Part shown: in pieces, positions 1-9,468 of the stretch
Layout: each line of letters begins with the position of its first letter
How positions within the stretch are numbered: the stretch's first letter is position 1
DNA from: Tomocerus qinae
Lineage: Eukaryota; Arthropoda; Collembola; Entomobryomorpha; Tomoceridae
Direction of reading: 5' to 3'
DNA: 64,000 nucleotides
NCBI GenBank assembly: GCA_020055645.1
Contig: CM034547.1
Span: 1,922,001-1,986,000 of the forward strand
Translations under genes and position numbers: made by a program
The notes under the pieces: generated by a model
Database searches by the model: none
Seen by the model: the letters and a program-made list of their open reading frames with translations, nothing else
Told to the model about the DNA's origin: nothing

Positions 1-293
1 TATACATTTCTCATTCTCATTGCTCAATATCATATTCCAGAATGAAGGTATACTTGAAATGAAAACTATTAGGCAATAAAATAGATGACTCATGATATGA
101 CTGCATTGTAGCTTGCAACAATTCAAAATTTGCTAAAATGTCCCCATTTGGGTAATCTATAGAATTTTCGTCATAGAAATAGCCAATCAGAAGGCTGGAT
201 TTCAAAAAATTTCAGCCAATCAGAAGGCTTATCGCCGTACCACAGGGCAACCATAGGTCTGATGTTGGCTGATTCTAACAGTAACCCCATTTA
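1..293. repeat. Relic of a dispersed repeat flanking the P-like transposon
   Basis: No gene is visible. Bases about 110-235 resemble, with many mismatches, the arms of the palindromic element at 26334-27391: both contain a block reading 'aatctatagaatttt/aatattc', then 'ccaatcag', 'ctggatttcaaaaaattt' and 'ccaatcagaa' in the same order. I read it as an older diverged copy of that family, into whose flank the P-like element inserted. A 62-codon reading frame on the minus strand here has no recognisable feature and is ignored. Confidence 0.45.
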
Positions 294-301
294 GCCCCGC
301 C
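294..301. repeat. Target site duplication, left (8 bp)
   Basis: GCCCCGCC directly precedes the element terminus CAAGAAGC. It is identical to 3818-3825, the length expected for P-superfamily transposases. Confidence 0.9.
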
Positions 302-806
302 CAAGAAGCATAAACTGTAGTTATGGTAGCCTTTATCTTCTCCTGTATAAGGAGAGTCCACTAGCGAATTTCCCTATGTTGATTTATGAAGATTTATAAG
401 GGACTTTTTTCTGAAAAAATCCCCTCATTTCTAGCCAACACTAATGCATGGTTTGCAGGCAATATCTTTATAAAATGATCGAATGGTAATGTTTTGCTGT
501 GGTCTAATAATTTTGGCGAAGTGAAGAACAATACGATGGGTAAATCGTGTATTATCTGCAAAAGTCGGTCGGATGCCTTTACAGTGTTTCATCAGTTTCC
601 TAAAAAATGTTCAAACATGAGAATGAAATGGATTAAGATTGCATCAGGTGGAAGAACTAAGCCATTCCATCCAGAAAATTTTGGCATCTGCGGAAAACAT
701 TTTGAAGAAGGTTCATACAAATCTGGTTTAGGACCTAAGAGAATGTTACGGGAATGCGCTATCCCTACATTATTCCTAAACAAAAATTCAGTTCACAATA
801 AACGAT
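302..806 (+). repeat. Left terminal inverted repeat of the P-like element
   Basis: Reverse complement of 3270-3817 with scattered substitutions and one ~45-bp gap; the missing segment corresponds to roughly 3557-3602 of the right arm. The two arms stop matching just after the codons for the last residues of the THAP region (…CACAATAAACG). The arm is far longer than the ~31-bp terminal repeat of the Drosophila P element. Confidence 0.9.
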
Positions 807-808
807 AA
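536..808 (+). CDS. Orphan THAP zinc-finger domain in the left arm
   Basis: An open 90-residue frame starting at the ATG at 536; an earlier in-frame ATG at 494 is possible but adds no known domain. It has the C2CH THAP signature: Cys5 and Cys8 (CIIC), the invariant Trp32 in RMKWIK, Pro in PFHPENF, then CGKH as the last Cys/His pair, and a closing AIPTLF box, the AVPTIF-like motif. THAP domains bind DNA; in P elements the domain sits at the N terminus of transposase and recognises sites near the ends. Here it is not followed by transposase on its own strand: a stop falls at 806-808 and the next body runs the other way. It could make a stand-alone DNA-binding peptide, for instance a repressor, but no expression can be inferred. 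Confidence 0.7.
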   Translation: MGKSCIICKSRSDAFTVFHQFPKKCSNMRMKWIKIASGGRTKPFHPENFGICGKHFEEGSYKSGLGPKRMLRECAIPTLFLNKNSVHNKR

Positions 809-935
809 ATTCCGATGTTATTACTTAGCGGAATAATAAACATAATAAATAAACAATATTCATTCACAAAGTAATAACAAATTGGACACTAATACTATAA
901 TCCTAGTATTAATTAGAAATCATTATCAATATATA

Positions 936-3539
936 TCAGGCCAGCAAAGACTCAGTTGCCTCCACCCGTACAGATAAAACATTTTGCTGATGTATCTCTT
1001 TCCTTCTTTCCCACGACTTTCGCTGCCTTTCCAACTTTTCTTCTTTCAACTCACGGTTGATCCAAGAAATTCTTATTTTAGTTCTAGTTCGCACGTAAAG
1101 AGAAATAACTTCTTTTGGAATGTCGGGAAAAATATTGATTAATGTAGAACTCAAATTCTTTACAACCCCAAAAGACTTGTTAAAGGTATGTCGACCAATG
1201 CCCCGGTGGTATTCGATAAAATATTCTTCAAACTTTTTGAAGGTGGCTAACCACAAATTCGATGGTTCTGTCAGTCCTCCTCTTGAAAGGAAACGGACCC
1301 ATCCGCCATTACTTGCTGCCATTTGTTCTTCTTGTTTTGTTAGCTCTGGATACTTTTCAGTGACACATCTTGCGATGTATCCAGCGACATATTCTAGTCC
1401 TCCTTCTTCACACTTTTCCTTTGCAAAATGATGAATATTATCCCAATGTTCATCGATTTGAACGTAATTGTTAATTGTCGTAAGTTTCGTATTAAGAGAA
1501 TCATCAATATTGTCTTCACGGTCTCGCTTGTCCGCATATTTCATAGCAGTTAGAATTCGGACGCTTAGAAATTCCTGCACTGGTGATACAATATCTGCTG
1601 CAACGGGAGAGTTATTCTTATAATGGAAATTCCACCCAAATGCTAATGATTTAGCTCTTCGGATAACTTCGACTGGTGTAAGTTTTAAACTGAAACCACC
1701 AAGGCCCCGTAAAGTAGAAAAACTATTTTCTACAAAATCTTGATTAAGGTTTTTTGTCATTAAATACGTAGCATTCACTGGTAACTTCTGAAGATCCTTA
1801 AAGAGAAGTTTTCATGACTTAATGGAAATAATAAGATATTTCTGCCACGGTTGTAAGGCCTTTTCCCGTTTCTTTTTGGCACTTGGATCAGTAGGAGGTC
1901 CTACTTGTAGTTTTAAAATTGTCTCTTGAACATTTTCAAGCAGTTTGTTTTGAGTTTCCAAATGGAAGCCATATGGACTTTTATATGGATTGACATCACA
2001 ATGTGCAACACGCGTATTCATTAAGTCGGCCAAATTGTTAATCATCAAGAAAAATTCAGATTGTTTTTGGTATTTTTCATTTATATACACCATAGCCCTT
2101 GCTGCCGATTCGGAAAATACGTGCCAAGCCTTTGAAACATTTTGTCTTGCTTGACCTTTAACATTTAGATGTTCTTCAGTTAACTTGTGATATATAGGTA
2201 ACTCTCCTTTGTTGTATTTTAGTATTTCCTTTAATGGTTCTGTTGTAATAATAGTGCCATCTTCAAGTATAAAACCGTCATCAACAAGGTGATTTCGAAT
2301 CAGTTTTATCAGGTGTGGGAAGTCAGCAAAAACGAAAACCCGTGAACCTGTGACTGGGTTTGAAAAATATACATTATCAATATTGATGTTAAGAGCTTTC
2401 CACAACCCCTGATGTTTTGTGCCACAATCACAGCAGATTCCTCGTACATTAATTCCACAATTTTCAACTGCTGTAATAATGGAGTTAAGTTTTTCTGGAG
2501 TCAAAGTTTCGTCGAAGTTATAGTAGATCAACTGTTTCCAATCAAAACAGATCCCCCTGATGTACACTCCAAGGACGTGCTTGGAAGGTCCAAGAATTTT
2601 GTCGCTCTTTTCATCGTAACAAATCAAATCGCTAATTTCAGCCTCATCAAATGCCAAAATGCATTGTTTTTCCATCGGGGTAGCATTGAAAAACTCCGCT
2701 TTCAAGACGTTTAGAACTGGATCGAGCAAACCAGGATGTATATCTATTGATGAAACATTTCTTTTTAATGTAGTTAATGATGGTATTGGCCAATTACAAC
2801 TTTCTCTTAAGTATTGGTAAGCGCTACTTGACACAGTAATCAAGGCCACGGCTTTAGCAATATCTTCATTACTCCAGTGCACGAATTTCTTTTCAGTGCT
2901 GCTAAGTCGGTCAATTTGTTTTTCTGACAAAATTTTTGATACGGCAGACTGCAGAGTTTCCAGATTTTTAGTTGCTAGTTGAAGTTTATCCAATGATTCT
3001 TTAATTTTCATTTGACCTGCTGCCAATTGTACTCTCAGGCCGTCAATAATTTCAGTTTTCCTAGCCAGTTGTGTACATAGATTGTCATTGCTTTTCTTTA
3101 AACTTGCAATTTCGCCTTCAAGTTTTTGTAGATAAGACAAAGCTTCGGCTGTGTTTGTGTATTCGATACCTACGTATATAATATTATCCAAATTCTGTAG
3201 TGTCAAGTAATTTAATTAATATTTATACACACTATTTTTTAGTACACGGTTCCTTCGGGTATATTTCTTACGTTTATTGTGAACTGAATGTTTGTTTAGG
3301 AATAATGTAGGGATAGCGCATTCCCGTAACATCCTCTTAGGTCCTAAACCAGATTTGTATGAATCTTCTTCAAAATGTTTTCCGCAGATGCCAAAATTTT
3401 CCGGATGGAATGGCTTAGTTCTTCCACCTGATGCAATCTTAATTCATTTCATTCTCATGTTTGAACATTTTTTAGGAAACTGATGAAATACTGTAAAGGC
3501 ATCCGACCGACTTTTGCAGATAATACACGATTTACCCAT
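936..3539 (-). pseudogene. P-element-like transposase, two in-frame TGA codons
   Basis: Minus-strand gene. Exon 1 (3539 down to about 3270) is a THAP domain; a short intron ends at the acceptor TACGTAG and exon 2 starts at 3169 in matching phase. Exon 2 opens with a leucine-rich coiled coil (about 60 residues), then the RNase H-like transposase. Likely acidic catalytic positions are Asp in LAFDEAEI, Asp in GICCDCGTKHQ and Glu in NQDFVENSFSTLRG, the usual D-D-E order of P transposases. The frame is open from 3169 to 936 except for TGA at 1812-1814; sequence on both sides stays in the same frame. A second TGA lies in the THAP exon at 3444-3446, where the left arm has TGG for the invariant Trp. 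The C terminus ends at 936. Unless these TGA codons are bypassed, no full transposase is made. No expression evidence is available. Confidence 0.85.
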
Positions 3540-3817
3540 CGTATTGTTCTTCACTTCGCGGAAGATATTTTAATCGATTCTTCGTTAAAAAATTTCTTTT
3601 GGCCAAAATTATTAGACAATAGCAAAACATTACCATTCGATCATTTTATAATGATATTGCCTGCAAACCATGCATTATTTTTGGCTAGAAATGAGGGGAT
3701 TTTTTCAGAAAAAAGTCCCTTATAAATCTTCAGAAATCAACATAGGGAAATTCGCTAGTGGACTCTCCTTATACAGGAGAAGATAAATGCTACCATAACT
3801 ACAGTTTATGCTTCTTG
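3270..3817 (-). repeat. Right terminal inverted repeat of the P-like element
   Basis: Inverted partner of 302-806. On the minus strand it carries the first exon of the transposase (THAP domain), ending at a donor CGTAAG about base 3270. Codon 32, TGG in the left arm, is TGA here (3444-3446). Confidence 0.9.
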
Positions 3818-3825
3818 GCCCCGCC
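3818..3825. repeat. Target site duplication, right (8 bp)
   Basis: GCCCCGCC directly follows the terminus GCTTCTTG and matches 294-301 exactly. Confidence 0.9.
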
Positions 3826-4785
3826 TATAACAAATATTTTTTCATCAATATCTATTTTATTTCGGTTTAATAAATAATGTTTTTGTGGTTACAGTCAAAT
3901 GTGACATTAAAGACTGTATGGCTCCTGTAATTTGGTGTGAAGTATAGTACTCAAAAAATATTTGTCAACAATGGGGTTACTAAAGGTCATCATTCGGATT
4001 TTTATAAAGCCAGACAGTAGTAATGTATTACAGAAACATTTAAAAGTGAGACTCCTCGGAACTTAGTTGCTATTGATACGAAAATTTAACACGCGTTTTG
4101 ATAGTCAATTTTCAAAAATAAATAAACTTGGAGTCTCACTTTTAAGGGCCCAGTACCTTTAAAGGGGAGAACCGGTTAAGGGCACATATTGCGATTTGAA
4201 ATTTGACTCATGGCTCATTGAAGTAGAGCCTCAATAATCAGTACACTCATAGATTTATTAGTGGCAAAGGTCATACCGGAGTCTTGAAAATGGGGTTTTT
4301 TCCGTTTGGCAGATATTTGGTTGTGACCTCTGGCACTTTTAACACGTAATTGTATACGCGAATGGTTTTAGACGGGTTTTCTAATGAAAAAGGGCATGGC
4401 TCATAAACTTAAAGAGTCCATATTTTTATATGTTGGGGAACATGACCTGAATTTGTTGTATCATTTTCAAAAATGGGGTTTTCTTTGTTCAGGAGGAATT
4501 AATTTTTTACTACCAAAGAAATGGTTTGGACTCAAAAGAATAAGTTTTACATAGCATATTTGTGTTGCCATAAGTGTACACATATACAGGGTGTATGAAA
4601 ATAGCTAGGATTATAGGTTGGTGAAAAGAAAACGTCCTAAGTCATTTTGACCCCCCTGTGTAGAATCACTTAGTACCTAGTGTGTTATGTATATCTGTAC
4701 AAAAAATATATGCAAACTCAACCAAGGTAATTCAATGTCAAATATTTCCGAACTCCAAGTGAGGACAATTTACAGCATAGATATG
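3826..4785. other. Intergenic stretch with repeat fragments
   Basis: No coding region is visible. It contains a 98-bp TTAA-flanked element (listed separately), and a motif 'acagggtgtatgaaaatagctaggattata' near 4588 that resembles DNA transposon termini, though I found no partner end. The remainder is unassigned. Confidence 0.5.
4044..4141. mobile_element. 98-bp TTAA-flanked mini inverted-repeat element
   Basis: Ends are AAGTGAGACTCC and GGAGTCTCACTT, perfect inverted repeats, flanked by TTAA at 4040-4043 and 4142-4145. The flanking repeat 'cagaaacatt…gggcccagtacctttaaa' occurs without the insert, in the opposite orientation, at about 11525-11555 ('tttaaaggtactgggctcttaaatgtttctg'), which gives an internal empty-site comparison. 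A TTAA duplication is typical of the piggyBac superfamily; assignment to it is inference. Confidence 0.7.
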
Positions 4786-4943
4786 AAAACCTACAGCAAG
4801 CCGTAACACAAGCTCGCCTGAGTAAAGGTTACCATGTACACATTTTGGTGGACGAAAAGTTCTCACCCGTTGTAACACAAAACTGAGCGTACGGATTTTG
4901 ATGAAACTTTCAGCATTGAGTCTTTATGTAGCTACGACATATT
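4786..4943 (+). mobile_element. HINE-like element, 5' fragment (copy 0)
   Basis: Starts AAAACCTACAGCAAGCCGTAAC and contains AGCTCGCCTGAGTAAAGG, the conserved 5' block of the family. It runs about 160 bp to 'tgtagctacgacatatta', where the next copy begins with the same 5' end, so copy A appears to be inserted into it. Confidence 0.6.
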
Positions 4944-6210
4944 AAAACCTACAGCAAGCCGTAACAGAAGCTCGCCTGAGTAAAGGGGACCCTGTGTACA
5001 TTTTTGGTAGAAAATAGAAGAAATAGATCTATTTTGATTGTTAAAATGAAAAGTGTATAATAGGCAAATTTAAGTTATCCAAACAAACAAAAATTTAAAG
5101 TGTGGTAGTGTATTAACTATTAAATCAACAGAAAATCAAAATTGATTAATGTTGTCTATCAAAATCAACAAAAAATCAAAATTGATTAATATTGAATATC
5201 AAAATCAAAAGAAAATCAAAATTAATTAATATTGAGTATCAAAATCAGAAGAAAATCAAAATTAATTAATATTGAGTATCAAAATCAAAAGAAAATCAAA
5301 ATTAATTAATATTGAGTATCAAAATCAAAAGAAAATCAAAATTAATTAATATTGAGTATCAAAATCAAAAGAAAATCAAAATTAATTAATATTAAGTATC
5401 AAAATCAGAAGAAAATCAAAATAAGTTAATATTGAGTATCAAAATTAATTAATATTGAGTATCAAAATCAAAAGATAGTCCAAATTAATATTGAGTATCA
5501 AAATCAAAAGATAGTCCAAATTAATATTGAGTATCAAAATCAAAAGATAGTCCAAATTAATATTGAGTATCAAAATCAGAAGAAAATCAAAATTTATTAA
5601 TATTGAGTATCATAATCAAAAGAAAATCAAAATTTATTATTATTGACTATCAAATCAAAAGAAAATTAAAATTGATTGATTTTGAGTACAAAATCAAGTC
5701 AAATCACTATTGTATAGTAATATTGACTATCAAAATGAAAAGATGTTAAAAATTGTAAATTTGACTATAAAATTGAATATAAATCCAAAATAGATTTATT
5801 TCTGTCCTCTAATAGTAGTATTTCGGTTTCATTTCCTTTATTATTAAATCTCAAATTTGGTAGAAGCGGAGTGAAATATTTTATACTATCTCGCTAACAA
5901 TTTATAGGAAACGCCTTTGAACTTTTTAATGACCATTTAATGCCAAATTTTCACTTTGACTATCAAAATGAAGACAAAGTGAGCGCGCGTTATCTTAGCA
6001 ACCAATTTACCGATTTACCCCCAATTCAATAGGGATCGTCAGTGGTCCCATAGGCATTGTTTTTGCCAAGTTTGGTCAATATCTGTCATTTCTTTCGATA
6101 GTTATCGTGGGGACGGACGGACGGATGGACGGACGTACGGACGGACGGACGGACGGACGGACGTACGGACAGACTGTGCGGTTCTATAATCTGCCTTATT
6201 CGGGCGAGCT
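4944..6210 (+). mobile_element. HINE/Helentron-like non-autonomous element, copy A
   Basis: The element reads: 5' block (ACCTACAGCAAGCCGTAACAG, AGCTCGCCTGAGTAAAGG); an array of degenerate 40-bp units (about 5120-5700); a unique 3' region with 'gacaaagtgagcgcgcg' and 'ggcattgtttttgccaag'; a GGAC/GTAC tetranucleotide run (about 6110-6172); and the end …TTCGGGCGAGCT. The terminal GCGAGCT is the inverse of AGCTCGC near the 5' end, so it has subterminal inverted repeats. Central tandem repeats plus subterminal inverted repeats are the layout of HINEs. No coding region is present. The assignment is inferred from architecture, not from a known family sequence. Confidence 0.6.
5120..5700 (+). repeat. 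Degenerate 40-bp tandem array (copy A)
   Basis: Units follow the pattern 'attgagtatcaaaatcaaaa' + 'gaaaatcaaaattaattaat', 40 bp, with shortened variants such as 'gatagtccaaattaat' near 5465-5570. Confidence 0.8.
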
Positions 6211-8178
6211 AAAACCTACAGCAAGCCGTAACAGAAGCTCGCCTGATTAAAGGTTAACGTGTACACATTTTGGTAGACGAAAAGTACTCGCACGTAGCAC
6301 AAAACCGAGCGTACGGATTTTGATCAAACTTTCAGATTTGGGTGTTTATGTATGTAGCTATGATTAATGTTGACTATGAAAATCAACAGAAAATCAAAGT
6401 TGATTTATGTTGACTATGAAAATCAACAGATAATCAAAGTTGATTAATGTTGACTATGAAATCAACAGAAAATCAAAATTGATTAATGTTGACTATGAAA
6501 ATCAACAGAAAATCAAAGTTCATTAGTGTTGACTATGGAAATCAACAGAAAATCAAAATTGACTAATTTTGAATATGAAAATCAACAGAAAATCCAAATT
6601 GATTAATGTTGACAATGAAAATCAATAGAAAATCAAAATTGATTAATATTGACTATCAAAATTGATTAATATTGACTATCAAAATTAATACAAAATCAAA
6701 ATATTAATATCGACTATCAATTTCAATGCATAAGAAAATATATTAATATTGACTATCAAAGTCAATACATAATAAAAATATATTAATATTGACTATCAAA
6801 GTCAATACATAATGAAAATATATTAATATTGACTATCAAAGTCAATACATAATGAAAATGTATTAATATTGACTATCAAAGTCAATACATAATGAAAATA
6901 TATTAATATTGACTATCAAAGTCAATACATAATAAAAATATATTAATATTGACTATCAAAGTCAATACATAATGAAAATATATTAATATTGACTATCAAA
7001 GTCAATACATAATGAAAATATATTAATATTGACTATCAAAGTCAATACATAATGAAAATATATTAATATTGACTATCAAAGTCAATACATAATGAAAATA
7101 TATTAATATTGACTATCAAAGTCAATACATAATGAAAATATATTAATATTGACTATCAAAGTCAATACATAATAAAAATATATTAATATTGACTATCAAA
7201 GTCAATACATAATGAAAATATATTAATATTGACTATCAAAGTCAATACATAATGAAAATATATTAATATTGACTATCAAAGTCAATACATAATGAAAATA
7301 TATTAATATTGACTATCAAAGTCAATACATAATGAAAATATATTAATATTGACTATCAAAGTCAATACATAATGAAAATATATTAATATTGACTATCAAA
7401 GTCAATACATAATGAAAATATATTAATATTGACTATTAAAATCAATATAAAATCAAAATAGATTAATATTGACTATTAAAATCAATATAAAATCAAAATA
7501 GATTAATATTGACTATTAAAATCAATATAAAATCAAAATAGATTAATTTTCACTATTAAAATCAACAGAAAATCAACATAGATTAACATTGACTGTGAAA
7601 ATCAACAGAAAATCAAAATAGATTGATACTGACTATTAAAATAAACAAAAAATCAAAATTGACTAACATTGAGTATCAAAATAAACAAAAAATCAAAGTT
7701 AATTAATATTAGAGTATCAAAATCGGTTAATATTGACTATCATAATGAAAAGTAATTCGAAAAATATAAATTTGACTATCAATTTGCATATAAATGCGAA
7801 ATAGATTTATTTCCGTCATATAAAAGGTATTTTCCGGTTTTTTTTACTTTGTTATAAAATCTTAAAGTTGGTCGAAGCGGCATTTAATATTTTGTACTAT
7901 CCCGCTAACAATCCATAGGAAGCACATTTGAACTTTTAATGTCCATTTAATGCCAAATTTTCACGTTGACTATTAAAATGAAGACAAAGTGAGCGCGCGG
8001 CATCTCATCAACCTATGGACCAATTTGGCCCATTTTCAATAGGCTTTGTCACAGGTCCATAGGCAATGTTTTTGCCAAGTTTAGTTGAAATCCATCAATG
8101 TCTTCAAAATTTATCGTACGACGGACGGACGGACGGACAGACTATGCGATTCTATAAGCTCGCTTTCTCAGGCGAGCT
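6211..8178 (+). mobile_element. HINE-like element, copy B, with expanded minisatellite
   Basis: Begins AAAACCTACAGCAAGCCGTAACAGAAGCTCGCCTG directly after the 3' end of copy A (head to tail) and ends …TCAGGCGAGCT at 8178. The 3' unique region (about 7740-8178) is clearly homologous to that of copy A, including 'tgagcgcgcggcatctcatcaac' and a (GGAC)n run. Its 40-bp array is much longer, about 1.35 kb. Confidence 0.6.
6360..7740 (+). repeat. 40-bp minisatellite, about 30 units in three sub-arrays (copy B)
   Basis: Three successive variants share the 40-bp period. About 6360-6660 is 'tgttgactatgaaaatcaac' + 'agaaaatcaaagttgattaa'. About 6700-7430 is a near-identical block of about 18 units, 'tattaatattgactatcaaa' + 'gtcaatacataatgaaaata'. 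About 7430-7740 is 'attgactattaaaatcaata' type units. The middle block is the most homogeneous and so the most recently amplified. Each unit contains a short inverted repeat, ATTGACT…AGTCAAT. Confidence 0.9.
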
Positions 8179-9468
8179 AAAATGGAAATTTGACTATAAA
8201 ATTGAATAAAAAGCCAAAATAGATTTTTTCCATCGTCTAATAGTTATTTTCCGGTTTAATTTGCTTTATTATAAAATCTCAAATTTTGTAGAAGCGGATT
8301 GAAAAATTTTATACTATCACGCTAACAATTTATAGGAAACGCCATTGAACTTGTTTTAATTGGATTTATGAGAGATGAAAAAAAGTTGAATAAATCCAAA
8401 TGATTTCCTCCAACCAGAAACGCTGCATTCAATCAACTATAGTTTTTCATTGCTCAATCTAATTTATTACTGCAAGCGGCTTTCGTACAGACATCATCAG
8501 GCTTAAAATTAGAGAACAACAATGAGCAAAATTAGAATTAGTTACTTATTTGATACATTATGAGAAGTAGAACATATTCTATATTCTATACATTAATTGA
8601 TATGGGTGTATAATAAAAAATGTAGAATTAAGTATAGAGAACCATCAGTAATCACCTACCTATGTTGTGTGGAGTCGAGAGCAGAAAATTATATAGTAAT
8701 AATAATAATTTTAATTTAATTTTAGTAAGATTACATTATTCAATGTTTATAAAAACTAATGACAGTCTTAAGAACTGACAACAAAATTGTATAATGTGCG
8801 GGATAACATTTGGGCGCGTAGCACCATAGATGTAAGAAAGTATCATGATTCCCCATGAGTTGTCACATACTGAGATATACTGTTTACTTTTGAGTAGCTT
8901 AAGATTAGACTAATTGATTGAATAGCATTCTTGAATTTAACATCTGTACATTTACTCAATTCACTTATGATATATTTTAGAGTTAGATTGTTATAGTTGT
9001 AAATAGAGTTGTAAAAAGGCAATACAAAATACACGTTATTTGATACATATGAATCTGTTTGTGAATATAATTCTGTGTTTATATTAAGTTTACATAATAT
9101 CTCAGGGTTGTGAATAGACAGATTTTTTATGAGTAACGAAAAAAAAAACTGGTTGGAGGAAATCATTTGGATTTATTCAACTTTTTTTCATCTCTCATAA
9201 ATCCAATTAAAACAAATGTCCATTTAATGCCAAATTTTCACTTTGACTATCAAAATGAAGACAAAGTGAGCGCGCGGTATCTCAGCAACCAATGGACCGA
9301 TTTACCCCCAATTCAATAGGGATCGTCAGTGGTCCATAGGCATTGTTTTTGCCAAGTTTGGTCAATATCCATCATTGCTTTCGAAAGTTATCGTGGCGAC
9401 GGGCGTACGGACGTACAGACGTACGGACAGACTGTGTGGTTCTATAAGCTCGCTTACCCAGGCGAGCT
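8179..9468 (+). mobile_element. HINE-like element, copy C, 5' truncated and split by an insertion
   Basis: Starts inside the 3' unique region ('ggaaatttgactataaaattgaa') and lacks the 5' block and the array. It is interrupted at 8360-9206 by another element and resumes with 'gtccatttaatgccaaattttcac', ending …TTACCCAGGCGAGCT at 9468. The two halves join in the same order as copies A and B. Confidence 0.6.
8360..9206 (-). mobile_element. 847-bp TTAA-flanked element with 58-bp perfect inverted ends
   Basis: The ends 'ttggatttatgagagatg' … 'catctctcataaatccaa' form a perfect 58-bp inverted repeat (8360-8417 and 9149-9206), flanked by TTAA at 8356-8359 and 9207-9210. It interrupts HINE copy C. 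On the minus strand, 9166-8843 is an open frame of 107 codons (YFVLPFYNSIYNYN, LTLKYIISELSKC) of unknown function. Downstream on the same strand lies a CTGATGA…GAAA motif (8500-8481) resembling part of a hammerhead core. Two readings are possible: a TTAA DNA transposon derivative, or a rearranged Penelope-like fragment with inverted ends. I cannot decide between them. Confidence 0.6.

Larger units (their letters stand above)
302..3817 (-). mobile_element. P-superfamily DNA transposon, 3.5 kb, long inverted arms
   Basis: The element is bounded by a perfect 8-bp GC-rich target duplication, GCCCCGCC, at 294-301 and 3818-3825. P elements characteristically make 8-bp duplications. Its ends are inverted: both start CAAGAAGCATAAACTG, and the similarity continues for about 505 bp on the left (302-806) and 548 bp on the right (3270-3817). 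The size difference is mainly one ~45-bp segment missing from the left arm. Each arm contains a THAP domain coding segment. The single transposase body lies between them on the minus strand (936-3169), so the right arm supplies its first exon. The transposase is interrupted by two in-frame TGA codons, so this copy is probably not autonomous. The intact target duplication suggests a fairly recent insertion. Confidence 0.9.

Noticed and set aside
3292-3725. Plus-strand open frames in the right arm of the P-like element
   Set aside because: They are antisense to the THAP exon; the same frames appear antisense in the left arm (592-783).
6360-7740. Regular 40-bp repeats that might look like a CRISPR array
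   Set aside because: Units are contiguous with no unique spacers, the context is eukaryotic, and the units drift gradually as minisatellites do.
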